From Agriotes lineatus (taxonomy: Eukaryota; Arthropoda; Insecta; Coleoptera; Elateridae): a DNA stretch of 64,000 nt. The position numbers and the translations under genes were made by a program. How positions within the stretch are numbered: the first letter of the stretch is position 1; each line of letters opens with the position of its first letter. The notes under the pieces are model-generated. The model ran no database searches and was not told the origin of the DNA. It saw only the letters and a program-made list of their open reading frames with translations. The stretch is taken from contig OW679197.1 of assembly GCA_940337035.1 (NCBI GenBank), positions 62,641,903 through 62,705,902 on the forward strand. Direction: 5' to 3'. Below are positions 23,806 to 34,981 of this stretch, piece by piece.

Positions 23806-24213
23806 CTATTCTAATTCAACACATAAACTTTCCATCATCAATTCATTTGTGCACCTGCTATTCTCATATCTTAACCTGATAACATCCACTCTGGATTGAA
23901 TTATATTCGGAAAATTTTTAGAAACAACGGTTACTGTATTAGAAATATACAGTCCGCCATTTCCATCCACAGCCACCAAAGCCTCTGAGAACCAATCCAT
24001 ACTAACCATGTGACCGATCGTATAGGAAAGCCTTTTCGAAAGCAACATCAAAACGATGTTCAAACCCCCGAGCAAAATCTCACAAATTCTTTTTTTCTGT
24101 AAGGATAAATTAAAACCATATAAGCAAAAGGTGTTTATAGATTCCATTGCTCCTGTAATGCCATGTGCATTGGTGAAGCAGAGCTTATAGTAAAAACTCA
24201 TATCTTTGAACAC
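23806..24213 (-). CDS. Unassigned 135-aa open frame
   Basis: The frame is MFKDMSFYYKLCFTNAHG...SLCVELE, 135 codons without a stop in AT-rich DNA where frames rarely exceed 90 codons. The composition looks protein-like: mixed, with a possible hydrophobic helix (ILLGGLNIVLMLL) and a GGLYISNTVTVVSKNFPNII segment. I do not recognise the family. The ATG has no obvious promoter, and the frame abuts the orphan metallothionein promoter on the opposite strand. It may be an exon or a fragment of a mobile or endogenous element. Confidence that it is coding is low. Confidence 0.3.
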   Translation of the reverse strand: MFKDMSFYYKLCFTNAHGITGAMESINTFCLYGFNLSLQKKRICEILLGGLNIVLMLLSKRLSYTIGHMVSMDWFSEALVAVDGNGGLYISNTVTVVSKNFPNIIQSRVDVIRLRYENSRCTNELMMESLCVELE

Positions 24214-24439
24214 CAGCGTTATCGCAGATCAGGCCTCGCAGCGTAATCGGCCATCACCGAACACCAAAACGATACCGACTATAAGATTATCTTTGATGAA
24301 ACCTATTACCTGAGTAATTTGAATTGTATAGACACCCCAACAACCTCAATCGAGACGAAGGAAGATTACGCTCTTCCTTTAATGTAGAATGCGAGCATTT
24401 CTAAGCTACACACTTCTATGGAAAGATTTTATTTTTGAT

Positions 24440-25480
24440 TGATATCTATCTGTCTCATAAGTGAGTCTCATGATTTTCTAGTGTTGACTTCTGTCAAGAG
24501 CTTTTTCGTAATCTATGAATCATAGGCCTATGTTTTGCTTCTGAATGTACCCAACAGTTTTGGACTAATACGCGCGCTAAGACTCAGGTTTCTCTAGTAC
24601 CCAGACCTTGCCTGAACCAAAAACCGTCACCAATGGTTCGCTCACATTTTGAAAATATTCGTTGGTGGATGACTTTGAAAAACAGTTTTAAGGCTCAACT
24701 CATACACCTGATAAGTCTATGCTGCTCATATTTTCTTGTGTTATTCTTCGGCAAGGGAATACAAGTTGAAGGGAGCTACTGAGCAGTTTCATAAATTATA
24801 GTGAAAGGTTTGTAGAGAACTCCAATACTTTTTTCATATAGAAGCTTAATGAGTTCTGATGTGATTTCATCTGGCTCGGCCGCCTTGTTGTTTTTTAACA
24901 TGTGTGTAGCTTTTATCATTGAGGGCCGTGGCAGGTCATCTACGGTGTGTCATTAGTTGTTTTTTTATCCAAAAAGAAATTTCTAATGTAGTTTTCTTAG
25001 ATTGATCTACTTTTACGAGCGTCCCGAGCAATTGTATCCTTTTCATTTGTTATTATGGAGCAGTGTGTCGTTCGATATATTTCAACAGTTTCTTTGATTT
25101 TTTTTTGTGAAGATTGAAATCGTCAGGAACGTTTGTAATTTTTCAATCTCCTCACATTCGCGTTTCAGGCATTCATTCTTCGCTATTCTGACATTCGTTC
25201 TTATTAGTTTTTAAATATTTTTTATAGACATTGCCACCCGTATTTGGTGTTTGTATTTTGTCGTTCAGCTGTTAATGTAAGAATTTTGTCTGTCATCCAT
25301 GTTTATTTTGATTTGAGCAGTATTTTTCATGATATTTTGCATCTTCTCCCACATGTAGATTATACTTTCTTCTTTTTCTATAATGTTGTTGTCTCTATTT
25401 TATTGTTAATTTGTTTACTTCTTTCCGGCGTGTCATTGTGTTTCTGTACTTGACAATTTTCGTTTTAAGCCATGTCAGCA
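24440..25480 (-). pseudogene. LINE reverse-transcriptase pseudogene
   Basis: On the minus strand, with frame breaks, the sequence reads MLKNNKAAGPDEITSELIKLL (about 24900-24840), then a decayed 'STCIPLPKKN' zone, then KLFFKVIHQRI, GFWFRQGLGTRET and a degenerate 'IDYEKALD' (24690-24480). These are the RT palm motifs of RTE/jockey-like LINEs in the right order. The 5' half (25000-25450) lacks recognisable motifs but aligns with 290-840. Many stops make it dead. Confidence 0.65.
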
Positions 25481-25489
25481 GCAATATTC

Positions 25490-27912
25490 ATCGGGTGGCA
25501 TATCCAGGGTAGATACACGCTCTAGTGATTCAAGACCCGAAACGCCTTTAATAAGTACATAATCTGATTACGAACTATATTGGTAAGGTTATGTGCCGGG
25601 GACTTTCATGTATACAGTCGACGAGGTGGTAGACGGAACCAGTATTAGTAATTTGAATATTTTCTTCTTGTTAGAATTGTAGGAGGCAGTACCCTCCTTT
25701 GTTTCCTATTTTTAACCAGAATAAACCCAATACATATTCATATTTTTCTCCCAACTTCAAGTTACAGTTGCGTATTCTAATGTTAATTTCATGATTTTTC
25801 CTGATAGATCTAAGGGAAAAAGTTGTTCTAGGACTAGTTTATGGACACTGCAGAGCTATCGAATCCATGCATAGAATGGACCTAGTTAATAACCCAATCC
25901 GCTGCGGGTGCAACTTCGATCACAAAACGTCACAAAAAATCCTGTTTAAACGTTATGTGCTCTGATTCGTCGTCTGACGTGACTGGGACCCACAGCACCC
26001 TTTAGGCTAGTATCATCTAGTTCAGCAAAAGAGTTGGGTGGCTTGAGTGATGCAGCCTAAGGTTGCTGATGTCAAAATAGCTTAATGTGTGCGCGTTGAG
26101 ACCTAAGATATGTAAACTTGTAATTCAGAACCCAGAAGTGGAATGACATAAAGCCTTTTCAGAAGCCCCTACAGATAAAAGCAAAGAGGATGTAGAACTT
26201 GAAATCGGACAAGCCAATAAGTTGATTCTTTCTCACGTAGTACCAACGGAATACATACCAAATTGGTTAGTGATGACTGAGACAAGATTCGTTATGCCTT
26301 GGTCTTGCTTGACTCTTGCAAGATTGTTTCTTGTCTTGTCTTGCGAAAGTCTTACAAATTTCTTGTGTTGTAGAATGACGTCACACTTTTTTGAAATACT
26401 ATTATTTTGTTTCAATTTTGCAAGACTTTGACGAGACTCTTGCATACATACAAGGAACACTACGTTAAAATTTATATATATTGATATGGTCTTACAACGG
26501 CTAACCATTATAAATAAAACATAATTAACATGCAGCTTAATTTTAATGCAAATAAAAAGAATATTAAGTCCAGCAGTACGGTTTTATCATTAAATATTTT
26601 ATTTCATACAATGGTATCGACAGTTCTTCAGCAAATTTTATTGCCCATTAACTGAAAGAAAGATCAGTCAGAAACAATCATATTTATTAATATTCAATTA
26701 TATATGAAATGGTAAATGATACCAGCTAATTGTCCATTCGTTGATTGCAAATTGTTTGATGACGATAATTTTGAACTAAGTTGTTATATTAGTCAGTTTT
26801 TTATCTGCAAAAGTAAATATTATTAGAAAGGATAAAACATAAGTTTATTTCTTACATAATTGCTCTAGAAAAGGGTTACTGTTGCACAATGATACATAAT
26901 AATTAGCGACAGTCACAATGATTGAAAAGTAGAAATATTTAATTTTTTTTATATTTGATTTTAAAGGTTTTGGAGAATATAAGAAAATAATAACAATTGC
27001 GTGTGTAAAATTTAGAATTAAAAATGACAGCAGTTTTTAAAATCAAGTAAGTAATAATTTAATTATATCAAAGAAATACTGGTATGTACTGAGTAGAAGT
27101 GTATGTATAAAATAACAGTGGTCATAATAAGAAGTTTTGAAGAAAGAAATATGAAAATGTTGAGTGTATGCGGAAAGCATAACTAGTAGGCGTTGCTGAA
27201 GTAAGCAGTTCATGCAGTAGATGCAAGTCCATTGTGTAAATGAAGATAATTTAATCTCGCAGATAGAAAACCAGAATGCAAGTGAAAATCAAAGATAATA
27301 TTACAAATACCAGATCTGAGTGAAAATATAGAAAATTAGATCAACAAAACTGCTAAATAACGATTTTCCAATTGATGAAAATAAATTATCAATAAATTAA
27401 AGACAAACAAGTTAACAGTGTTTAAGCGTTTATGAAAACATTTAAAAATAAATATTAGATTAAACGGCATGTAAACATACAGTATTAATTATTTAAATTG
27501 AATTTAATACTAAATTTACTAACGATAATGATTAAACCTATAAATATTCAAAAATACAGTATTGTAGTCAATAAGTCTTAATTGCCTCATATTTAAAGTG
27601 TTATGTTCTTTATTTGTGTATGTCCTAATTAAATTTCTGCAACAACACAACAAGATTGAGAGTCGAACAATTGCATTTGTTACAAATGCATGCTAGCTGT
27701 GGACCAAGAACGGTAAGATAGAGTAGAATGTGATAAAACCCTGAGAATAAATAATTCATTTCAATTAAATCAAACTAAAGTCATAAAGGACCATATCAAT
27801 ATGTATATATCACTGTGGTGTTACAGCTTTTATTTTATTTTCTTTTAAATAAATATTGATCTCTGGGTTTTATCAAAATTTGCTCGAAATCTTACCTTTT
27901 TTACCACAGTTT
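25490..27912. other. Long gene-free AT-rich stretch
   Basis: Apart from the small element at 26268-26462, I recognise nothing. The part after 26500 is particularly AT-rich with dense stops in all frames, up to the assembly gap. Confidence 0.4.
26268..26462. mobile_element. Small hAT-like relic with CAAGAC subterminal motif
   Basis: The ends read TAGTGATGACTG and, on the other strand, TAGTGTTCCTTG. The interior is rich in CAAGAC, CTTGCAAGA and TCTTGTCTTG words. No matching 8-bp flanks were found, so the call rests on ends and composition only. Confidence 0.35.
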
Positions 27913-28012
27913 NNNNNNNNNNNNNNNNNNNNNNNNNNNNNNNNNNNNNNNNNNNNNNNNNNNNNNNNNNNNNNNNNNNNNNNNNNNNNNNNNNNNNNNN
28001 NNNNNNNNNNNN
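27913..28012. other. Assembly gap (100 N)
   Basis: Exactly 100 consecutive N, the convention for a scaffold gap of unknown size. Confidence 0.99.
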
Positions 28013-28074
28013 GACAGTGTCAAAGAAATCCTTGCAAGACAAGTTTCGAATAAGCTTTATTTATTTTTTTATTT

Positions 28075-28335
28075 TATTTTACTCAGCCAACAGCCGTTAG
28101 GCCAATTATAGGCGTCGCTGTACATTTTATGGGGACTTCCAACCCCACTAACGACTCATAATGTTATTATGACATCCGGGACCATCTATTTCCATGGCAG
28201 CCGTACCACGAGGTGCCGGGAGAAGCAGCCGTGGAACTCCCATCCAAGTTCTGACCAGAAAGAGCGTTGCTTAACTCTACTGATCGAACGTGGATGCTTG
28301 TTCAAGCTACACCACCCTTACTCTGGAGTTAAGAT
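28075..28335 (-). mobile_element. 5S rRNA-derived SINE
   Basis: On the minus strand from about 28335 the head aligns with eukaryotic 5S rRNA: CTTGAACAAGCATCC, GTTCGATCAGTAGAGTTAAGC and GGTCAGAACTTGGATGGGAG. The last corresponds to the 5S internal control region (box C) and the preceding AGTTAAGCA to box A. A non-5S body follows (CAGCGACGCCTATAATTGGC, CTAACGGCTGTTGG), ending in an (A/T)-rich tail TAAAATAAAATAAA. Structure and order fit SINE3-type elements rather than a functional 5S gene. The proximal edge lies 60 bases from the assembly gap. Confidence 0.7.
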
Positions 28336-28479
28336 CATTTGCTCTTACACTACATTTTTATTCGCCGAAAGCATACGACTGTATTTATTTATTTTTTATT
28401 TTATTTAGATAATAATTGCCCAACAGCAACAGCCAATAATAGGACAATACAAAACAAAAATACTAGAACAAACAAACAA

Positions 28480-28740
28480 ATCTACATACAAAATAGAAAC
28501 GATGTGTGCTCTGTATTGAAAAATTTACTACCACATCCCAGGACAATTCAGAAATGGTATTCGGTAATAGATGGGGAATCGGGATTTACCACGCGTGACA
28601 ACTCTGATTAAATTTAAAAATTGGGGTAAATTAGAAATACCCACTAAATGTGTCGATAAACTATGCATGCAATTGGAACGTACAGTTAAAAGTACTGAGA
28701 AAGCAAAATTATTACATGAACAAAAATTCAAGAAGCATTA
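28480..28740 (+). pseudogene. P-element (THAP9-like) transposase fragment
   Basis: The plus strand encodes LLPHPRTIQKWYSVIDGESGFT (about 28522-28590), a strongly conserved segment of P-element/THAP9 transposases just after the THAP and coiled-coil region. After a frame break comes KNWGKLEIPTKCVDKLCMQLERTVK (28605-28695), resembling the C-terminal region of the same family. The RNase H-like catalytic part between them is absent, so this is an internally deleted, dead copy. Upstream residues are not recognisable. Confidence 0.6.
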
Positions 28741-29329
28741 ACTCTTCAAACTATGTGCAAACTACCAGATTTATTCAGCAATGAATTGTAAAATCTATTT
28801 AAATGTAAGAATACATTACGAATGGAAGGAAATGGCTGAAACGTAACTCATTTAAGCAACCGGATTTGCCTACTAGTACAATAATATTAACTATTATTTC
28901 AACACATTTAAATTTCCCGGTAAGGGGACTCTCAAAAGGATAGCGCTATGCACATGTTATGAGTTGACAGTGACAGAAACAGATGGTACGTCTTGTTCAA
29001 CTATAGCAACGGCACGCCGTATCTTGTAATTAATATATCTATGGTGTATATGCAAGAGTTGGGACATCTAGGTGATTTGTTTTGAATCCACAAACCATTG
29101 AGTAGGCTACCTGATTTTTGCCGATTTTAAACTTTGTGGATACTTCTTACAAATAAAATATGATATATATGTTTGCTAAATAACGTGGTCCTTGATTTGT
29201 AGATTCAGTGGCTCATCTCTTTAGTACATATAGGATCTCTAGAGAAAAGTAAAGAAGTAAGTGTATTTTTACAATATTTTACATAATTATAATAATTAAT
29301 AAGGGTACTATGCTACATCTAACGAATAG
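28741..29329. other. Intergenic, no gene recognised
   Basis: AT-rich, with no supported feature. Confidence 0.4.
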
Positions 29330-29640
29330 ATTCAGTAATAAAATTACTGGGTGTCCTTGATTGGGAAAAACCAGTTTTACATGTTACAAATGAAAAAATT
29401 CAAGAAAAAATTCAAAAATTGTTTAATTTCAAATAATTGAGCTGCACGTAACCGGCTTACCAATAACAATATTTTATTCAAATTTTGCACTCAATCTGTT
29501 AAACACAGTATACATGCTGAATATCCTTTCTGATTTAACAATATTTTTAAACAATTGCAAGTATTGTGGCATTTAATTTATTTCAACAGTACTATATAAA
29601 ATGTGCAATGGAGTTAATGAGAATATACAACTATGCTTCT
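29330..29640 (+). pseudogene. Possible retroelement RT/RNase H fragment
   Basis: A short plus-strand frame reads LLGVLDWEKPVLHVTNEKIQEKIQKLF, reminiscent of the 'FLG...' stretch after the RT domain in DIRS- or Pao-like elements. Downstream pieces are full of stops. The assignment is tentative. Confidence 0.25.
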
Positions 29641-29689
29641 CTACCTTTAAATACAAAAAGCATTCAAAAAGCCTCTGTCATATCCTTAC

Positions 29690-29850
29690 CTTAAGCAGAG
29701 CCAGTATACAGATTGTCCGGATTGTATTCGGGACATGGGAAATTAATGAGTGCGACAGGGATAAACAGATAAAATGAGTAGGTATGACAGAGATAAAACA
29801 TCAAAATTTATCAATATACCAATGGACACTTTCAAAACTTTTCATGGACG
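29690..29850 (+). repeat. Dispersed repeat, inverted copy at 39020-39170
   Basis: The sequence from GATTGTCCGGATTGTA through GGGAAATTAATGAGTGC, GAGTAGGTATGACAGAG and ACACTTTCAAAACTTTTCAT is present as a reverse complement at 39020-39170. The pair lies about 9 kb apart in opposite orientation. Confidence 0.7.
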
Positions 29851-31080
29851 CTCATATTTTAAATAAATTAAACGCATCAGTCATTAGAAATTTCAAAATG
29901 CAGTACACCACTGCCTCTTACACTTACAAGCCATGCTGTTAGACTTGGCAACATTGCATCTCTGGTAGTTGGTGGTCCTAAATTACAATACTCCCATTTG
30001 AAATAATTTTGCTTTAAAGAGCACAGTTTTACTCTTTATCAAATTTTACTCTGTCATTAACCAGGCCCGGCATCAGTTGTGTTGCTTGCGAGCTTGAGCA
30101 ACACACGAAACAATACGAGCAACATACCGGACCTCGGACAAGAACAGATAAAATAAGTGACAGCACTCACTACCAGCTAAAAACAAGGCCGCAGCTCTCT
30201 GACGTCACGGGATTGTGATGTGGGCTAAAGTAGGTACGTAGTTAGTGCCCACGACGTGAACATGCTTACAGCATATAGCAGCTGCACATTCGTTGCAATT
30301 ATCGATTATAGTTGAGCTGTTTGTAATAGACAAGTCACTTAGTGCTTTTGTTAGTGTTTGGTGCTGTGTGTGTAAGTTATTTACCACCAGTTTTGCACAA
30401 ATAAACACTTAAATTACCGCCACAGGTCATTGTATTATCACCACAATGGCGAGTTGTTAGGGTTTCAAAACCCTTGCCGGTGAATAAAGTAGGTAAATGT
30501 AGTGTTTTGTAGTTATATACTATATTTGTGTGTTTGTAGATAGCTGATAGCAGATAGCTGTGGGGACTTGTGTCTACATAATGCGGTAGTAAATTTAATT
30601 TAATTATGTTATATTCAAGGATGTACTTGGACATTTTGAAGAATATTTTTCAATGTTCATAACAAACAAAATGTTGTGTCTCAGCTGGTTTTAATTTTTT
30701 TTTTGCAGGAGAGGGCTATTTCATTGGGTGTCAGTATCATAGCGATGAACGGATAGCGAAAATTATAAGTAATTCTACAACCACTATGTTGATTATTGCG
30801 GAAAAATTAATTAAACTGGACCACTTATTTTTAAAGCTATAAACACTCTGCGCCTAGGCGATTTAACGGACGGTTGACCTACCTGTGCAGACGTCACGCC
30901 GGAGAGCTTCTACAGTCTATTTTCATATCTAAATCTCTAGACCTTAAACCTGTTATAAATAATTGGATTTCAAAATTTTCTATACGAGTTTCTCAATTTG
31001 CAGTTTTTGAAGTATAGGTAATAATGTTTTTACTTTTTATGTAGATTTAAGTATCGCTATTACAGCACAGCGCAATTTTT
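29851..31080. other. Intergenic, no gene recognised
   Basis: Contains a perfect palindromic CRE-like octamer TGACGTCA near 30200, in a slightly GC-richer patch (30060-30300). No coding exon could be supported. Confidence 0.35.
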
Positions 31081-31305
31081 GCAGTGCCGGGAACAAATGA
31101 CCTATTTCAGGCGTTTTTGAGGGATTAAAGTGTCACTTTTAATCCCAAGGGATATTTCTGCCACAATTTTTGTAACCTAGAAACTGATTTCCACTCCTGA
31201 TCTTGGGAAAACACCTTAGTATAGGATAGGTGTTGCAGTTTCTCATGGTCCTTGGGAAAAGTATCCCTAGTACGTCATGTTGAGTTGTATAAAACTAACC
31301 TGACA

Positions 31306-31426
31306 AAATGCCAGGTATATAATTTTAAATTAGGTTATAGTTTTTTATGTTTGACAAAAACACTTATAGTTAAAAATACTTGTCAAACGTCAAAAATTAT
31401 AACCTAATTTAAAAGTATATACCTGA
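31306..31426. repeat. 120-bp palindrome
   Basis: CCAGGTATATAATTTTAAAT and TAGGTTATAGTTTTT pair with the complementary AAAAATTATAACCTA and ATTTAAAAGTATATACCTG. The loop carries TTTGACA and TGTCAAA arms. Confidence 0.75.
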
Positions 31427-31443
31427 CAAACTGACATTCAGTC

Positions 31444-31982
31444 TAGCGATGTGTCGATCCGGTCGGATTCGATACAAAGGATTGAATACTGGGCAGGATC
31501 GATTTGGATCGAGTCCAAGTTTCGGTCCGGATTCGTTCCGAGGAACGAAAAGGCGCGAGGCGTCAATTCTCGCGGACATTCATTCCTTTAGTATTCCGTT
31601 ATTCAATCCATTTCAATACAGAATACAATACAATGTGTTGATGGGGAACAGCAAATGATGATGGTGGCGACACATGATACGGCCGAAGTTGCCTGCTTTT
31701 TTATCAGTTATCAGTGATTTATGGCTCTTGGTGGTTTTGTATGTGCCCAATTGATGTTTGAGACACATAAACATACTGAATTACCGACTGCGTGACCACT
31801 CACCAAAACAAAGATACGCGCGTGGTTCGCTCCTGGTCCGGAATGACTGAGGACCCCAGGTGTCTGAAATGCACATTCAATTTCAATGTCGATCCAAGGA
31901 TCAAATCCGATGGACTCGATCCACTTGCGGAATGGGATTGGAATGAACGGGTCCGCAAAAGTATCGAAACTTCCCATCACTA
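31444..31982. mobile_element. Non-autonomous hAT-type element (GATC-motif)
   Basis: The ends are TAGCGATGTGTCGATCC and, on the other strand, TAGTGATGGGAAGTTTCGATAC. A perfect 8-bp duplication ATTCAGTC flanks it (31436-31443 and 31983-31990). Subterminal zones are full of GGATTCGAT, GATCGATTTGGATCGAG and GATCCAAGGATCAAATCC words. No transposase is present. Confidence 0.85.
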
Positions 31983-32673
31983 ATTCAGTCAGATTAGTTT
32001 CACACAACTAAACATCACCTACTGGGAATACTTTTCCCAAGGACTATGGGAAAGTGAGAGTTACCGCCGTGCTAATAAATTGCTAAGTCACCAAGTATGT
32101 TGTGGCACCATCAGAAATTACTACTTTTGTTTTGATAGCTGAAAAAGCTAACAGTAAGGTGCCATTAAATCCCACTTGTGATTATTCCTTTGACTTTGCC
32201 GCGGGAATAAACCTCATCCTGGGGATTAAATGTCAAAAAAGGGTACTAGTTGATATCTATAATTGTGAATTCTTCTTAAGTTAATATACACATTCCAATG
32301 CACATTCACTAAAAATTAATCGGCTAAAACCCGCATGTTTTGTTCAGAAAATTAGCATTAAATTTAAATTAATTTTTTCGACGACTGACATCGAAAGTAG
32401 ATTTTTCTCACTGTCATTTGACAACAGAAAGTTGACATTTGCCGCTGAGCGTGCGTTTTCATAATTTTGCCGCTCGCCGAGCGTTTTGGGTTTCCGCGTG
32501 AACAAAATAGGTAGCCACGTCCGAATGTTTCCTTGACAACGCCCGTCATTTGTGGAAATATAATCGCGTCATATGTCATAGACTGTGCGAGTAATGTTAA
32601 CTTGATTGTCAATTAATTTTTGCGATAAAACGAAATTTGATATTTTCCTTTAATAATATGCTCAGTCGTCGAA

Positions 32674-32814
32674 AAAATAGTATATATATTTCGAGCTAAA
32701 AGTGCGCTTGCCGTTTTTGCATGATTGCTGGTTTCGACTTCGTCTCAACCAGCAATATTCATGCGCAAGCGGCAAGAATGCACTTTCAGCTCTTAACATA
32801 CAATATACTATTTC
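32674..32814. repeat. Foldback element
   Basis: AATAGTATATATATTTCGAG with AAGTGCGCTTGCCG, GCATGA and TTGCTGGTT pairs with the inverted AACCAGCAA, ATGCGCAAGCGGCAAG, GCACTTTCAGCTC and ATACTATT. The loop is CGACTTCGTCT. Confidence 0.75.
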
Positions 32815-33252
32815 AGGCCTATTTGACATGAATAAAAACAATGTTTCTACCAATCATTTTGAAATTTCTGGTATTTATTGTCTTAGAAGTAAGAGCAACA
32901 CACGAGAAAACACAAAAATGCCGGCCCTGTAATTAACTAAAGATAGCTTCTGTAATGGTGACATTTATTTACATAGTCAAGTAATACAAACATGTAACGG
33001 TATATTTATAAAAATAAAACAACCTAACCTATGTAACATATGTAGGTATAAAAGAACATTTCTGTAATTATTTTAAAGTTTGTAACTTTTTATACACCAC
33101 TGCTGATTGAGAGTACAACATATATGCAAAAATATGGTGGTACAGCTGTAAATAATCTTATTTGAACATAATAAACTTATCTGCTTGGTAACATCTAAAT
33201 TTGTGTGACGCAAATTGTTCCATAAACTTAGAAAAACTGCTGGTGTCATCAC

Positions 33253-33885
33253 TTAAGGCTGTAGAAGTCACAGAAATTATTCGGCGAAAGATCGATTGAT
33301 ATATCTACCTTCTATAGATGAACAGCGTATCGATGGTGGACAATCGTCAGTTTTGACATTATTGACAGAATTATGACAAAAAAATAATTTATCTCAACTA
33401 AAAAAAATAGGTTAATTTGTGATTTTGTCGTTATTTGTTACTATTTTGAAAATACACATAAACTTTATAATGGGGTGCAGGACATAAAGCAATAGAATTA
33501 TTTTTCTATTTTTTCGTTAACGCGTAATTAATTTTTTAAAATGGGACTAGCAACTTTTGTTCTTAATAATAGATATTCCCATTTTAAAAAATTAATTACA
33601 CGTTAACGAAAAAATAGAAAAATAATTCTATTGTTTTATGTCCTGCACCCCATTATAAAGTATATGTGTATTTAAACAGATTTTCAAAATAGTAACAAAT
33701 AACGACAAAATCACAAATTAACCTATTTTTTTTTTAGTTGAAGAGATAAATTATTTTTTTGTCATAATTCTGTTAATAATGTCAAAACTGACGACTGTCC
33801 ACCATCGATACGCTGTTCATCTATAGAAGGTAGATATATAAATCGATCTTTAGCCGAATAGTTTCTGTGGCTCCTACAGCCTTAA
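33253..33885. mobile_element. 630-bp near-perfect foldback flanked by TTAA
   Basis: Arms of about 290 bases pair around a ~35-base centre (33545-33580). The outer ends are TTAAGGCTGTAGAAGTCAC and, on the other strand, TTAAGGCTGTAGGAGCCAC. The TTAA at both edges fits a piggyBac-type target duplication but could also be part of the terminal repeat. No coding sequence is present. Confidence 0.7.
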
Positions 33886-34691
33886 AAACACTTTCACTGT
33901 TTGCGCATCTCTTCTTCCACATTCTGGATTTGTCTTTTCTTGAGGCGCTTTCGATGACAATATGTTGGTACATTTCGAAATGCGCTTGGGACAGCTTTGT
34001 CAGCTAATTGAGGGTAATGCATCACCAGTTCTGCATTTCCCCACTCTCATTTCTAACGTTTTCAAATGTATTTTCCATTAAAATGTATTTCACATACGAC
34101 AGAACTTTTTGTTAGGGTCCAACATTCTCGTGCTGTTGCACAAAGCCATGCTTTCTTTCGGATCTCATTCATTTGAAAAGAAAATGTTATGAAAATTGTC
34201 CGGTTATGCCCATCACTACTTTTACTGACACTAATGCAGAGCTGTCACAAATCAGTGAGATTTAAATCTTTTTTTGATTTAAATGCTTTTTTTATTTAAA
34301 TACTTTGATTTTGAATCTTTTATCAGAAAATGATTTTTGATTTATGATTTAAATCTTTTTGAAAAGTATCTTTGATTTTTACTTAAAAATTAAGATTTAA
34401 ATCTTTTCAAAATGATTTAAATCTCTAAAAACATTTATACCTTTTTTAAAACGATTTAAATCTTTCTAAAATTATTTAAATACCTATATAAACAATTTAA
34501 ATCATTTTATAGAGCCTGTCTATTCCTGTGGATTCGTGAATTTACCTGCAACTGCTGCAATTTTTAAAAACGTATTTTTGTTCTTTATACCTACATTTAT
34601 ACAATACACTATACAGCAACAGTATTCGCCATAAACTTGGTTACAATGGTTACATCCTAAGATCCCTACTACAGGGATTCGTATTTTTCGT

Positions 34692-34958
34692 TTGAGCCGC
34701 GTGTCCTCATCTGGTAATGTTCGCCCTATTAAAGTAATTTTAAAGTCTCCTGCTGATGCAATGGACGTGTTACGGAATAAACACAAACTAGCATCTGAAA
34801 ACGGCAATGTAGCAATTAGATCCGACCAAACGCCAATGCAACGTGATCACATGGTTAAACTGCGTTCCGAACTAAAAGATCGGCTATCTAAGGGAGAACA
34901 AAACTTAACAATAAAATATATCCAGGGTACGCCGAAAATCGTTACTGCAAAAAACTAA
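34692..34958 (+). pseudogene. LINE ORF1 C-terminal remnant
   Basis: The 88-codon frame contains NVRPIKVILKSPADAMDVLR, then IAIRSDQTP-like (VAIRSDQTPMQRDHM) and LRSELKDRLSKGEQNLTIKY. This is the conserved C-terminus of ORF1 (nucleic-acid-binding) proteins in CR1/jockey-superfamily LINEs. The N-terminal part, with the zinc knuckle or PHD-type region, is missing, so the copy is 5'-truncated. It lies 23 bases upstream of ORF2 and on the same strand, as expected for one transcript. Confidence 0.65.
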
Positions 34959-34981
34959 ATTCCATCGAAACTGTTTCATTT

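Larger units (their letters stand above)
31085..32230. repeat. Long inverted repeat split by later insertions
   Basis: CCTTGGGAAAAGTATCCC, GTTGAGTTGT and ACTAACCTGAC (31250-31302) reappear as a reverse complement at 31990-32050 (GTCAGATTAGT...CAACTAAAC...AATACTTTTCCCAAGG). Weaker pairing extends to GGGATTAAA words at the outer edges. A smaller foldback and a hAT element now occupy the space between the arms. Confidence 0.6.

Noticed and set aside
28230..28330. Functional 5S rRNA gene
   Set aside because: Many mismatches to 5S, no terminator at the end of the 5S part, and the sequence runs into a SINE body.
34201..34236. CCCATCACTA as the right end of another hAT next to 34237
   Set aside because: No matching left end or target duplication could be found in the window.
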